DNA of 64,000 bases from Symbiodinium natans (GCA_905221605.1 CAJNDS010000280.1:654392-718391); one strand, 5' to 3'; shown: positions 50,514 through 59,468, numbered from the stretch's first letter. The notes: generated from the sequence alone by a model not told the origin. Made by a program: numbers and translations.

Positions 50514-51608
50514 CTACTTCACACCGACCCCTCGGAGCGGGTCGTGTCCAGGCCGCCCGAGGGTGAGTCTGGCTTTCCTCGCCCATCGGAGGCCCAGCGA
50601 ATCCGCGGGCCCCTGTGCCGCGATGGGTGGCGGAAAGAAAGGAGAGAAAGGGAAGAAAGGCGGCCCGGATATGGGCGCCGTGGAGGACTTGCAGCGGACG
50701 CTGGTCCGCTGCATGCGCCACGGAAGCCACGGGTGCGTGGGCCGGTTCGCACCCGGGGGCCTCTTCGCGGCTGACGGCGCCCGCGTGTCGAGGAGCTCAG
50801 AGCTTGCGCTTGACTCCTCGGCAGCGGCAGGCTGCTCGCGCTCTGCTTCTTCCTCCGCCTCTGAATCCTGCTGATCCAGGGCGTTGGGCTTAGGGAGGTT
50901 CCTGCGCGGGTAGACGAGCGGTCGCCCCGCCCCATCCTTAGGCTTCTGTCGGCTCCCCACGGCCGTGGCATGGCCCGCAGGGGCCTCTGCCTTCGCCTTG
51001 GGGACCGGCGTGTCGCTGGAGCTCGCTGCGGCCGGCTGGCCCGCAGGGCTATTCTTAAGGCGCATCAGCCGAACTAGCCGGTCGCGGCTCACATTGAGCT
51101 CCGCGACCTTGAGGCTATACTGGCCTGACCCTTGCGGAAGAGCCCATATACGGGAGATGCCGGTTGGCCTGATCTGACCGGTCAGGCCTACGCCATCGGC
51201 TCCGCAGTAAATCGACACGCCGGCGTCCCGAATGACCGCCAGTTCAACTTCCACCACAGCGGTGGACCCGCGTCTGAAACCGCGACGGCCATCCTCCCAC
51301 TGCCGGGGGCACGGGCCAAGGACGTAATGCACCGCGAGGCGGCCTCCCGGCCCGCCACCGGGCACTAGGCCATCCTGGAGGATGCCTTCCCAGCAGTGGA
51401 CATCCGTGCCATGCCACATACTTGGCCCGTGAGTGGCGATCAAGCCACTCACCGCGGCCTCCGACAACCCCTGGTTCACATAGGCAATGGGGTGCCCGGA
51501 ATCTTCGCTGTGCCCTTGGTAGGCTCTGAGCCATCCCTCGGCCACCCGGCTCTGATCGAGCCGCGGCTTTCTCTGGCGCCCGTCAAACGCCAGGGCCGCC
51601 TCGAACAT
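50514..51608 (-). CDS. Tpt1/KptA-like RNA 2'-phosphotransferase domain protein
   Basis: 364-codon minus frame. Residues about 60-175 follow the Tpt1/KptA pattern: MWHGTDVHCWEGILQDGLVP (the HGT site), GGRLAVHYVLGP, TAVVEVELAVIRDAGVSIYC, then GADGVGLTGQI matching the 'NGV.L' region. Tpt1 enzymes remove 2'-phosphate from spliced tRNA using NAD+. The C-terminal half is low-complexity (Pro/Ala/Glu/Ser), and the last ~60 residues are doubtful because both strands are open and Gly/Lys- or Pro/Phe-rich. No introns or telomere-like repeats occur within, unlike the host gene, whose intron it occupies on the opposite strand. This suggests a retrocopy or inserted element. Function is inferred. Confidence 0.55.
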   Translation of the reverse strand: MFEAALAFDGRQRKPRLDQSRVAEGWLRAYQGHSEDSGHPIAYVNQGLSEAAVSGLIATHGPSMWHGTDVHCWEGILQDGLVPGGGPGGRLAVHYVLGPCPRQWEDGRRGFRRGSTAVVEVELAVIRDAGVSIYCGADGVGLTGQIRPTGISRIWALPQGSGQYSLKVAELNVSRDRLVRLMRLKNSPAGQPAAASSSDTPVPKAKAEAPAGHATAVGSRQKPKDGAGRPLVYPRRNLPKPNALDQQDSEAEEEAEREQPAAAEESSASSELLDTRAPSAAKRPPGANRPTHPWLPWRMQRTSVRCKSSTAPISGPPFFPFSPFFPPPIAAQGPADSLGLRWARKARLTLGRPGHDPLRGVGVK

Positions 51609-51609
51609 G

Positions 51610-52035
51610 CTGTAGGGAGTAAGGGCTTAGGGTTGAGGATGTAGGGCCCAGAAGGCCCTATGCTGCAGGGTCAACTTCAAGTCGCTGGTTCCCCCGTTAC
51701 CAGACCCCGAGCTCCACTGAGCCCCTCAACCCTTTCGGGGACTCACGGATAAACTATATCCCCCTTGGGAATCATTTTTTTAAATTTTTGTTTATACAAA
51801 ACCCAAGAGGATATTAGAAAATCTTATTTTTATTAAGGCTCTAAGGGGAGTCTAGTTACAAGGTACATGAGCCCCTAACCCCAAAACCCTGAGCACTGAA
51901 CCCTAAATCCCCTCCATTCCTTTCCCTGAAGGCGCAGCAGATCCTTCTCGACTCGGGCACGCACTACTCCGCGGCGTGGGACATTTGGTAGCCCAGTGGT
52001 CCCCTTTTCCCGTTTTTTTTTTTTTGGGGGGGGGG
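51610..52035. other. Intronic spacer
   Basis: Has an AT-rich inverted segment (51760-51850) and a copy of the AGCCCAGTGGT short repeat at 51991-52012 followed by a T-run and G-run. No gene. Confidence 0.4.
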
Positions 52036-52036
52036 G

Positions 52037-52188
52037 GGTTTAGGGTTTAGGGTTTAGGGTTTAGGGTTTAGGGTTTAGGGTTTAAGGGTTTAGGGTTTAG
52101 GGTTTAGGGTTTAGGGTTTAGGGTTTAGGGTTTAGGGTTTAGGGTTTAGGGTTTAGGGTTTAGGGTTTAGGGTTTAGGGTTTAGGGTT
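52037..52188. repeat. TTTAGGG array
   Basis: About 21 heptamers, ending against the MITE-like element at 52191. Confidence 0.95.
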
Positions 52189-52190
52189 AG

Positions 52191-52275
52191 GGTACCCTAT
52201 TAGGGCACTTAAGGGGCTTATACGCGGGTTACAAGTACAGTCATCAATGGTTAATAAGTGCCATGAACCTCCAAG
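52191..52275. mobile_element. MITE-like element, GGAGGTTCATGGCACTTA family, copy 2
   Basis: Shares GGCACTTAAGGGGCTTATAC and TAAGTGCCATGAACCTCCAAG with 15305-15450. The right end AAG is the inferred acceptor of gene F exon 5. The left terminal repeat is missing; the TTTAGGG array abuts instead. Confidence 0.65.
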
Positions 52276-52349
52276 AGGACATCTGGCCCATCTTCGGATC
52301 GTGCGCCACGTGGCTGCTCTGCCTCGTTGCAGAAACCCAGCTGCGACAG
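52276..52349 (+). CDS. Membrane protein gene F, exon 5
   Basis: Two bases complete Gln with exon 4, then DIWPIFGSCATWLLCLVAET and QLRQ, one transmembrane helix. GC donor (GCGACC). The frame stays open to a TGA at 52388, so a shorter isoform is possible. Confidence 0.6.
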
Positions 52350-52572
52350 GCGACCTGGCCGACCCCAAGTCGAAAGCAAAAGAGATGAATACCCTCAATC
52401 CCCCCCTTCAAGCCGACAAACCCTGGACGGTCGCAAGAGTCACTAATGTGTTTTCCCTTTTGGTTCCTTTCTGATTTTTGTAGATAAACCCCCAAAATCT
52501 ATTGAGGCCCCTATACTAGACCCGTGGAGTCCTAAGGCGGACGAAGGCACTATAGTTCTGCCTCCAATGCAG

Positions 52573-52647
52573 CCGTTCTTACTGTCCGCCGCGTGGGCAT
52601 ATGCACTGCTCCGGTTCAACAGCTTCCTCGTGCTCTTGGTGGAGCGG
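52573..52647 (+). CDS. Membrane protein gene F, exon 6
   Basis: Twenty-five codons PFLLSAAWAYALLRFNSFLV then LLVER, hydrophobic. Acceptor CAATGCAG, donor GTCAGG. Phase 0 to 0. Confidence 0.7.
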
Positions 52648-52684
52648 GTCAGGGATTAGGAGCTTTTTGCCTGGCGTTTGACCT

Positions 52685-53545
52685 TAAACCCTAAACCCTA
52701 AACCCCAAACCCCAAACCCCAAACCCGATGTTCGGAGATACCGTTTCAAGTCTAGGGCTGATAAAGGAGGGAAGACCCCAGGGTGCACCCCCCAGATCTT
52801 AAACCCCAAGGTCCAAACACTTTGTTGAGGTTGCGGGTTCCTGTATAGCCTCTTAGGTTTTCTTCTTTGAATATGTATTTATTTCAGGGGCTGCGCCCAT
52901 GGTGCAAACCGAAGGGAGGGGGGGGGGGCGGGGGGGCGCGCGTGCCCCGGCCCGGCGCGCGAGTTTGCACGACCGGGTCAGCTGTAGGCTTTCATAGGAG
53001 GACGATGAATTACTCGGGGAAAGGACAGAACCACCTGTGAGGTATAGCGGGTAGACAGATCGCATGGCGATGAGCGCAAACGAGAATGGGTCTTCACTAA
53101 ATGCGGACCCGCTCGGGGGTCGGCAGATATCGTTAGGGTTTCGGGTTTAGGGTTTAGGGTTTCGGGTTTAGGGTTTAGGGTTTTGGGTTTAGGGTTTAGG
53201 GTTTGGGGTTTAGGGTTTAGGGTTTAGGGTTTAGGGTTTAAACATTTTGAAGAGAACATGAAAGTTCTAAGTGGTAGATGCGAAACCCTGCACGCTGGAC
53301 CATAACTTGCCTTCCTGGGCTTCCCGCCCACGGGAGTTTGTCTGGGGTTAGGGTTCAGGGTTCAGGGTTCAGGGTTCAGGGTTTAGGGTTTAGGGTTTAG
53401 GGTTTAGGGTTTAGGGTTTAGGGTTTAGGGTTTAGGGTTTAGGGTTTAGGGTTTAGGGTTCAGGGTTCAGGGTTCAGGGTTCAGGGTTTAGGGTTAGGGT
53501 TTCGGGTTTAGGGTTTAGGGTTTAGGGTAACCCGAAACCCGAAAC
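52685..53545. repeat. Intron of gene F rich in TTTAGGG/TTTCGGG/TTCAGGG arrays
   Basis: G-rich arrays at 53130-53240 and 53345-53530. The second is ordered as TTCAGGG, TTTAGGG, TTCAGGG sub-runs. A G-run with GC-rich sequence (52917-52960) lies upstream. No gene in between. Confidence 0.88.
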
Positions 53546-53596
53546 CCTAAACCCGATCGCTAAGCCTCAAGGATGTTCGTTTAGCATTCATTTCAG

Positions 53597-53661
53597 TGGG
53601 AGGGCACCATACTCAACGACCCTTGCGCCCATCACGTCACCCCAACTCGTCAGGGCTTCGG
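53597..53661 (+). CDS. Membrane protein gene F, exon 7
   Basis: Reads WEGTILNDPCAHHVTPTRQG then F plus GG. Acceptor CATTTCAG, GC donor (GCTTGG). In frame with exons 6 and 8; likely an extramembrane loop. Confidence 0.65.
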
Positions 53662-54117
53662 GCTTGGGATCTAAAAAGTTGGGGCCCTAAACCCTAAACC
53701 CCCAACCCTAAACCCTAAACCCTAAACCCTATGGTCAGCTGAAGGCAGTGGTGTGAAGACAAGAAGCAGCCGAATGAAGCGCGCCCAATCCTATTGCCGA
53801 AAACCAAATACCCCAAAGGTCCATGTACCTGTATACTTGTAGCCTTACTTGGGTCTAAAGCTACTAAATGGAAACCCCCTTTAAAATGGCTCAAGTATGT
53901 GCGATACTACCGAAATTCTAGGGTTTTTGTTAACGCAAAGCAATGGGGCAAAAGGGCTTGCTCATCCATCTTGTCACCGGTTTTTCTTCTGCGTTTGCTT
54001 TGGGGGTTTAAAGTCACGGAAAGAAGCTTGCATTGAACTCACGAAAGGGACGGTTGACGTTTCCAGCGTGTTTGATCTGGGCTGCTATATTTAGGCCTTC
54101 GGTTTAAGATACCTAAG

Positions 54118-54200
54118 CCCTAAACCCTAAACCCTAAACCTTAAACCCTAAACCCTAAACCCTAAACCCTAAACCCTAAACCCTAAACCTTAAATCCTAA
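54118..54200. repeat. CCCTAAA array
   Basis: Eleven heptamers in the intron before exon 8. Confidence 0.93.
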
Positions 54201-54235
54201 ACCCCAACCCCTCCGCCCTTTGGAAGAAATTTCAG

Positions 54236-54311
54236 GGTGTCTGAAGGGGCCAACCTAGTTTGGCTCGGGGGATGCATGATCCACACCCTGAAGACCAAGC
54301 CTTCAAAAAAA
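54236..54311 (+). CDS. Membrane protein gene F, exon 8
   Basis: One base, then VSEGANLVWLGGCMIHTLKT and KPSKK. Acceptor ATTTCAG. The donor is GCATGGTT, the same unusual GC donor as exon 9. Phase 0 out. Confidence 0.65.
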
Positions 54312-54339
54312 GCATGGTTCGCGCTTAGGGTTTAGGGGT

Positions 54340-54436
54340 TTTAAACCTAAACCCTAAACCCTAAACCCTAAACCCTAAACCCTTAACCCTTAACCCTTAA
54401 CCCTTAACCCTTAACCCTTAACCCTTAAACCCTAAT
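54340..54436. repeat. CCCTAAA array passing into CCCTTAA units
   Basis: CCCTAAA units followed by seven homogeneous CCCTTAA units (54378-54430), just before the exon 9 acceptor. Confidence 0.95.
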
Positions 54437-54462
54437 CCAACGTGTTGGGCTTGTGGGTGCAG

Positions 54463-54531
54463 GAGCGCTTCGCACAGACAACCTCCCGCCATCTGGAGGA
54501 TGTGGATCTCGCCTACGAGCCTCGGCCCATA
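54463..54531 (+). CDS. Membrane protein gene F, exon 9
   Basis: Twenty-three codons ERFAQTTSRHLEDVDLAYEP then RPI, hydrophilic. Acceptor GGGTGCAG, donor GCATGGTT. Phase 0 to 0. Confidence 0.65.
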
Positions 54532-54776
54532 GCATGGTTAGGAATTCATCTAGGAACGTGTTTAATGAAGGTTAGGGTTAATGCAGTTAGTAGGGTGAAG
54601 AGGGCAGAGATGGGTTAGAGGCTTTCGGGGGGTTTTCAGGGTTTTCGGAAGAGTTGATGTAAGCCACATGATATCATTAATAAGACTATTCTCAAATAAA
54701 TTAGGTTCAAAATTAACTAAACTTAATGATATACAACAATGGTGAATAACTGGTTCTTGTGCATGGCGCGGTGCAG

Positions 54777-54841
54777 GAGCAGTGGGCGTGCATCGTGGCC
54801 TTCGCCTGCCAGGCTTCGCGCTGGTCCGGTTTCTCTGTGGT
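54777..54841 (+). CDS. Membrane protein gene F, exon 10
   Basis: Reads EQWACIVAFACQASRWSGFS then V plus GT. Acceptor GGTGCAG, GC donor (GCTTTACTG). Confidence 0.6.
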
Positions 54842-54939
54842 GCTTTACTGTAACTGTAGATCCTTAGCCTGTTTGGGTTTATAGGGTTTCTTAATAAGGC
54901 AGCCAAAAATAGAATTTTTAGCTACCCTGCCAAGTGCAG

Positions 54940-55151
54940 CCGAGGTTTGGTGTACGTCCACCACCTCACATTCTCGTTCCTACACATGTGCCCAGTTTTG
55001 GTAGCACTACTCGATAACCAGGAAAGTAGCAGGGGATGGCTGTTGCCACAGTTCTTTGCCAGCCTCGCATACTGCGGCCTCGCAGTGTGTGTGCTGCAAC
55101 GAGCAGCGGCGGTGAGTCGGCAGCGCCACCATGCGGTGGCGTGCACAAACA
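54940..55151 (+). CDS. Membrane protein gene F, exon 11
   Basis: Seventy codons. RGLVYVHHLTFSFLHMCPVL and PQFFASLAYCGLAVCVLQRA are two transmembrane segments; then VSRQRHHAVACTN. It ends exactly where the GC...AG introner at 55152 begins. A GTGAGT inside (55112) would give a shorter exon that breaks phase. Confidence 0.65.
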
Positions 55152-55269
55152 GCTTCTAGGACCCGGAGTACGCCCTTGATTCCTTTTTTTCAGGGCGAGG
55201 GTTCCCTTGTAATCCCCTTGAAACCAAAAAGGGTCCCCTTTTCTATTCCTAGGTTCCTCCTGGGCCCAG
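55152..55269 (+). mobile_element. Introner-like element forming a GC...AG intron, AGGACCCGGAGTA family, copy 1
   Basis: 118 bp from GCTTCTAGGACCCGGAGTAC to TTCCTCCTGGGCCCAG. The termini are inverted repeats and the element boundary is the splice boundary. Exons 11 and 12 keep frame across it (N-S-YQWALA). The second copy is at 59469-59581. Confidence 0.75.
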
Positions 55270-55421
55270 GCTATCAGTGGGCTTTGGCACCCACCCAGCG
55301 CTGGGATCACCACGTCCTTGTGAGCTTCATGGAGCGGAGTGACTTGGGCATTGCTGTCTGTGGTGTTCACCTCACGACATCTCTGTTGCTGAAGTCCACT
55401 TCCATTTTTGCCCCTTGGCCG
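55270..55421 (+). CDS. Membrane protein gene F, exon 12
   Basis: Reads YQWALAPTQRWDHHVLVSFM, ERSDLGIAVCGVHLTTSLLL and KSTSIFAPWP. The GC donor (GCACCG) keeps phase with exon 13; a GTAAGT four bases on would not. Confidence 0.65.
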
Positions 55422-55781
55422 GCACCGTAAGTTCAAAAACCTGCCCTAGTTCTGCAGAATACCTGAACAGGCCAAGGACAGTTTGGGTTTAAAGGGTCCG
55501 ACTTATGAGCGGCGACAGAACCACAGCTAGAGAAAGGGCAGCCAACGAACGTGCACCTGCGGCAACATTGTGCTGGCGTTGGAGACGTTTAACCATAATG
55601 CTGAACAAATGCAATCGTACCGTCAGTACAGAAAACAGTCTCCCTCACACGAAACATAGTCAAGGGTTCGGGCTTGGGTTCAAAAGGGCCTCCCACTGTG
55701 TGATGCGTCTCGAAGGCCAACTTCTGGAAGGAGACACGTGAGCCTTTCTACACCCTAGCAGCCTAATCTTTGCCTGTTCAG

Positions 55782-55943
55782 GGGTTTCGCGTCAAAAGGT
55801 CTCCAGAGGTTGAGAGGTCCAAAATCCACGCCAAGGTGACAGCTGCATCTTTCGTTGTGGCCCGGCTCATGAGTCTGCCAGATGTTCAGAAGGCAGAGCT
55901 TTCCGAGCAATGGGATCGCTTCATGGATGTGTTCGGGATGTAG
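55782..55943 (+). CDS. Membrane protein gene F, exon 13 (terminal)
   Basis: Fifty-three codons ending DRFMDVFGM TAG: GFRVKRSPEVERSKIHAKVT then AASFVVARLMSLPDVQKAEL and SEQWD. Acceptor CTGTTCAG. The amphipathic C-terminus is probably cytosolic. Exons 1-13 give an open protein of about 410 residues with eight or more hydrophobic segments; I do not recognise the family. Confidence 0.7.
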   Translation, partial: GFRVKRSPEVERSKIHAKVTAASFVVARLMSLPDVQKAELSEQWDRFMDVFGM

Positions 55944-55949
55944 ATTTAG

Positions 55950-56420
55950 GGCTCTGGGTATCTAATGTTCGATGGAATGTTGGGTCGGTGGTTGGTGGCG
56001 CTAGATCGAAGCGCCAATCGAAGCATCCACGGCTCGAATCGAAGGACCTTCTGCACGCAGAAGTGCCATTTTTAAGGTGAGAATCGCGCTTGCCTTTGTT
56101 TGTTGGCTTGTTCTGTGGGATGTCCCAGAGCCTTCTGGAGAAAGCTCGTCTTGGATTGCAAAGCCATGCTCGTAGCAAACTTGAGATAAGAACAGCCCTA
56201 AGAAAGGGATCGGAACAATTACAAACAGTATTCCCTTATGGTCCCTTTGTAACCATAATGTAGTTATAATAACCCTCCCCAAACCCTATTTTAATTATTT
56301 GGGCCCCTATACTAGTCGCATCAGAAACCCTTCAAGTGCAGAGCCCTAGAATTTTTAAGTCCGGGGCTGGACCCCTACACCCTAAACTCCCAGACCCTAC
56401 TAAACCCCGATCTTTGTCTG
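55950..56420. other. Downstream spacer, possible inverted element
   Basis: ATTCCCTTATGGTCCCTTTG / AAGAAAGGGATCGGAAC (56195-56275) may be an inverted-repeat remnant. No gene supported. Confidence 0.35.
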
Positions 56421-56426
56421 CCGGTC

Positions 56427-56576
56427 CGGGTTAGGGTTTAGGGTTTAGGGTTTAGGGTTTAGGGTTTAGGGTTTAGGGTTTAGGGTTTAGGGTTTAGGGT
56501 TTAGGGTTTAGGGTTTAGGTTTAGGGTTCAGGGTTCAGGGTTTAGGGTTTAGGGTTTAGGGTTAGGGTTTAGGGTT
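56427..56576. repeat. TTTAGGG array
   Basis: About 20 heptamers with two TTCAGGG units near the end. Confidence 0.95.
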
Positions 56577-56589
56577 TGTGGTTTTGAAG

Positions 56590-56663
56590 GGCAGGCGCTC
56601 CTCACCAAGTGCAGCAAGCAAGTGCTTTGGTCGACAATCCCCGGCGCGTCGGCATTGGCGTGA
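56590..56663 (+). CDS. Candidate terminal exon, weak
   Basis: After TTTTGAAG, two bases then QALLTKCSKQVLWSTIPGAS and ALA TGA. Another frame (QASALVDNPRRVGIGVN) is open past the stop. Gene membership is unknown. Confidence 0.3.
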
Positions 56664-56759
56664 ATACGCTCTCCGGGATGCTGTTGAGGACTAGGCTTTA
56701 GGGTTCAGGGTTTTGGGTTTGGGTTCAGGGTTTAGCATAAGTGACCAGAAGAAGGAAAC

Positions 56760-57500
56760 CACGGGTACTCACCATGAAGCCTCACTACTTGTTGCTTAGT
56801 TTACAACACCAACCCCATTGTTGAGGTCAGCGCCCACAGACTTCATATAAGAGCAGTCTGTGGTTACTCTGGCCGGACCTCGCACACGGTTGCTGGCCAG
56901 ACCTTGTCTCAGGTGCAGGTTTGGCCTTGCACGCAATATATTCTATTTAGCATCCAAACCCTGGCGGATCAGATGCAAAGCACCATTGCTCGGCCTCATG
57001 TTGATATCAGAAGTTTCTCGTAATATAGATCGACTCAGGCAGCCCCAGATCGACTATTCCCAGGCCTCCTATGCGAGGGAAGTGGTGCCCGGTGTCACAC
57101 AGTGCAAGCCGGCCTCTGAGTTGGCCCGGCTTCTCTCATGTGCTGAAAGTACAAGAGAAACGTCAGCAAAATGCTGTCGCCCGCCCCCCCCCCCCTCCTT
57201 CCGGGCCACGTTTAGGCTTACAAGGGCTCGGGTTCTAGGGATACAGCTGCGCCGCTTATGCAGGGTGGGGCTGGGTGGGGAGGGCTCGCCTGGACATTCC
57301 AGGCGACACGCTGCGATGCAGACGGTGCTCCTTGGAAGGGTTCGCAATTCGTTGTCCGACCCTTTCCTCGGGAATGGCACATTGGTTTAGACATTTAACA
57401 TGTGCTTCGGACACTTCAGGCCCGTGGAACACGGCTTGCTGTTGCCGTCAAGCATCAAGATGGAGCTGCCCCTAAGCCCTGAACCCGAACCACACCCTGA
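56760..57500. other. Array-free segment, unassigned
   Basis: Open on both strands (plus 56860-57390; minus 57380-57069) with no motif I recognise and an A-C-rich homopolymer (57184-57195). No strand can be chosen. Confidence 0.3.
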
Positions 57501-57520
57501 ACGCTCAACTTGACCGCGAG

Positions 57521-57579
57521 GGCTGCCCAGTCTGCGGCGAGCGCTGGTGGGGTGCCGCTGGGCTGTTCAGCCGCGCAGG
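57521..57579 (+). CDS. Gene G exon 1 seen, CxxC-containing
   Basis: After CCGCGAG it reads [19 protein letters not shown] plus GG. The CPxC pair could bind metal. Donor GTTGAC. Joins exon 2 in phase. Confidence 0.55.
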
Positions 57580-57604
57580 GTTGACATCTCTGAGGTCCAG
57601 GGTT

Positions 57605-57900
57605 CAGACACACACAGACACACACAGACACACACACAGACACACACAGACACACACAGACACACACAGACACACACAGACACACGCGCACAGAGACACA
57701 CGCACAGACACACACACACACACACACAGAGACACACACACAGAGACACACACACACACACACAGAGACACTCACACAGAGACACACACACACACACACA
57801 GAGACACACACACACACACACAGAGACACACACACACACACACACACAGAGACACACACAGAGACACACACAGAGACACACACAGAGACACACACAGAGA
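57605..57900. repeat. (ACACAG/ACACAC) microsatellite
   Basis: About 300 bp of CACACAGA and CACACACA units within the intron of gene G. Long His/Thr or Val/Cys ORFs on both strands are repeat translations. Confidence 0.97.
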
Positions 57901-58146
57901 AGTGTTTGTTACTGTCCCCATTGGGCAATGCTTGTTTCGTGCTTCTGCCAGTAGTTTGTCTTTGATCCCGTTTGCTGAAGCTCTCAGTCTTACTGGTAGC
58001 TTCTACATAGCCTGAACACAAATCCCTGATGGAGGTTGCTCTAGATTCTAGATCCGGGACCCCTAAATAAAAAATCCTAAACCCCAAGCACCTAAACACC
58101 TAAACCCTCAAACCGACACCCCAAAGCCCTCAAAACCCTAGGTCAG

Positions 58147-58190
58147 CACCGCACTGTGGCGGCTGGCCGCCGAGTACTTCAGGCACGGAG
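58147..58190 (+). CDS. Gene G exon 2
   Basis: One base, then TALWRLAAEYFRHG and one base. Acceptor AGGTCAG, donor GTGGGT. Phase-consistent with both neighbours. Confidence 0.6.
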
Positions 58191-58241
58191 GTGGGTTGAT
58201 GGGGCTTCTGGGCCTTTGAGGGTTCAGGGCTTGGGGTTTGT

Positions 58242-58357
58242 CTTGCTGTTGGTTAGTAGGGAGTGAGGGAATGAGGTACCCTGTATCCCCTTTGTATACC
58301 CTTTAAGGGATAATATAGGGTACCTCATTCCCTCATTCTCTACTAACCAACAGTAAG
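58242..58357. mobile_element. Introner-like element, CTGTTGGTTAGTAGG family, copy 2
   Basis: Ends CTTGCTGTTGGTTAGTAGGG and CTACTAACCAACAGTAAG; inner GGTACC repeats. It lies inside a larger intron of gene G instead of forming the entire intron. Confidence 0.75.
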
Positions 58358-58472
58358 TTGTGATTCAGTCGGGTTTGAAGAGTTTAGAGGGGCTTGCAGG
58401 AGTTTGGGGTTCACAATTAGGTGGGGTTAGAGTTAGAGGTCTTGTTGCGTAGTGGGGGCCTCCTGAAAACAG

Positions 58473-58503
58473 TCAAGCTTGCCGCGAACTTCGGGACCAT
58501 TGG
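58473..58503 (+). CDS. Gene G exon 3
   Basis: Two bases complete Val with exon 2, then KLAANFGTI plus GG. Acceptor GAAAACAG. The donor is the GT of a TTTAGGG array. Confidence 0.55.
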
Positions 58504-58854
58504 GTTTAGGGTTTCGGGTTTAGGGTTTAGGGTTTAGGGTTTCGGGTTTAGGGGGTCCAAATTTAAGTCAAGCCTTCGGATGCCGCAAGAACATGTCATG
58601 CCTCGCGGCCTTAAAATCAGTTGCCGGGCCTCGCTGTCCCTTGTCACAGCCCCAAACCCTGAACCCCGCAAAGTAATAGATCCTGGGATCCTAGAGAATC
58701 CCGAGCCCCAGACAACTCCCCAATATCCACCCTAAACCCTAAACCCTAATTCCTAAACCCTAAACCCTATACCCAGAACCCTAAACCCTAAACCCTACAC
58801 CCTAAACCCTGAACCCTAAACCCTAGACCCTAAGCCCTTTGTTCTGCTGTCGAG

Positions 58855-58903
58855 GCTGAATCCCATGCGCCTAGACTCCATCGAAGCGCGGCAGGTCCTG
58901 CAG
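58855..58903 (+). CDS. Gene G exon 4
   Basis: One base completes Gly with exon 3, then LNPMRLDSIEARQVLQ. GC donor (GCCGAC) keeps phase with exon 5; GT at 58914 is the alternative end (adding ADQ). Confidence 0.55.
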
Positions 58904-58914
58904 GCCGACCAGGG

Positions 58915-59180
58915 TTCTAAGGTTTGGGGTTGAGGGTTTAGGGTTTAGGGTTTAGGGTTTACTTAATGAGGAGGGCCCCTGAACCCTAAGCCCACTGGGT
59001 TTTGGCTTGCGGAAGGCGTGTTAGGGGAGTTGCTTATGCTGGTTTTGTGGGTTTCAGAGGAAAGAGACGCTGTAGGGTTGTAGGTTTAGGGTTTCAAGGT
59101 TTTAGGGTTTAGGGTTTAGGGTTTAGGGTGTAGTGTTTATGGTTTAGGGTTTAGGGTTTAGGGTTTAGGGTTTAGGGTGT
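58915..59180. repeat. TTTAGGG arrays
   Basis: Blocks at 58920-58960 and 59090-59178 with TGTAGGG and TTTATGG variants. Confidence 0.88.
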
Positions 59181-59468
59181 CCATCTTACAACTGCTCTGG
59201 GTGAAGCAGCTGGGCTGTCCTTCCGGAGCTGATGCGCATTGTTGAGGCTTTTCATCCCGCCTTAAGCCCTATAAACCCCAAGCTCGAAATTCTAGAAAAG
59301 AACCTAAACCCATGCTGTACCCTAGACCTTATTTTGAGGCTTTTCATTCCGCCTTCAGCCTTAAACCCTAGCTCCAAACCCTAAACAACGTCCTGGACCC
59401 GTTGATGGCTCGGGTTGAGGGTTCCGGGCGTAAGGTTCCGGGCGTGTGTTGATTCTGAACCCTTTCAT

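Noticed and set aside
50107-50874. Plus-strand ORF of 255 codons opposite the Tpt1-like gene
   Set aside because: Low-complexity Gly/Ser/Arg reading opposite a recognisable domain; a short Lys-rich stretch looks protein-like but has no motif.
57455-58099. Val/Cys-rich and His/Thr-rich ORFs of 100-214 codons
   Set aside because: Pure translation of the CACACAGA microsatellite.
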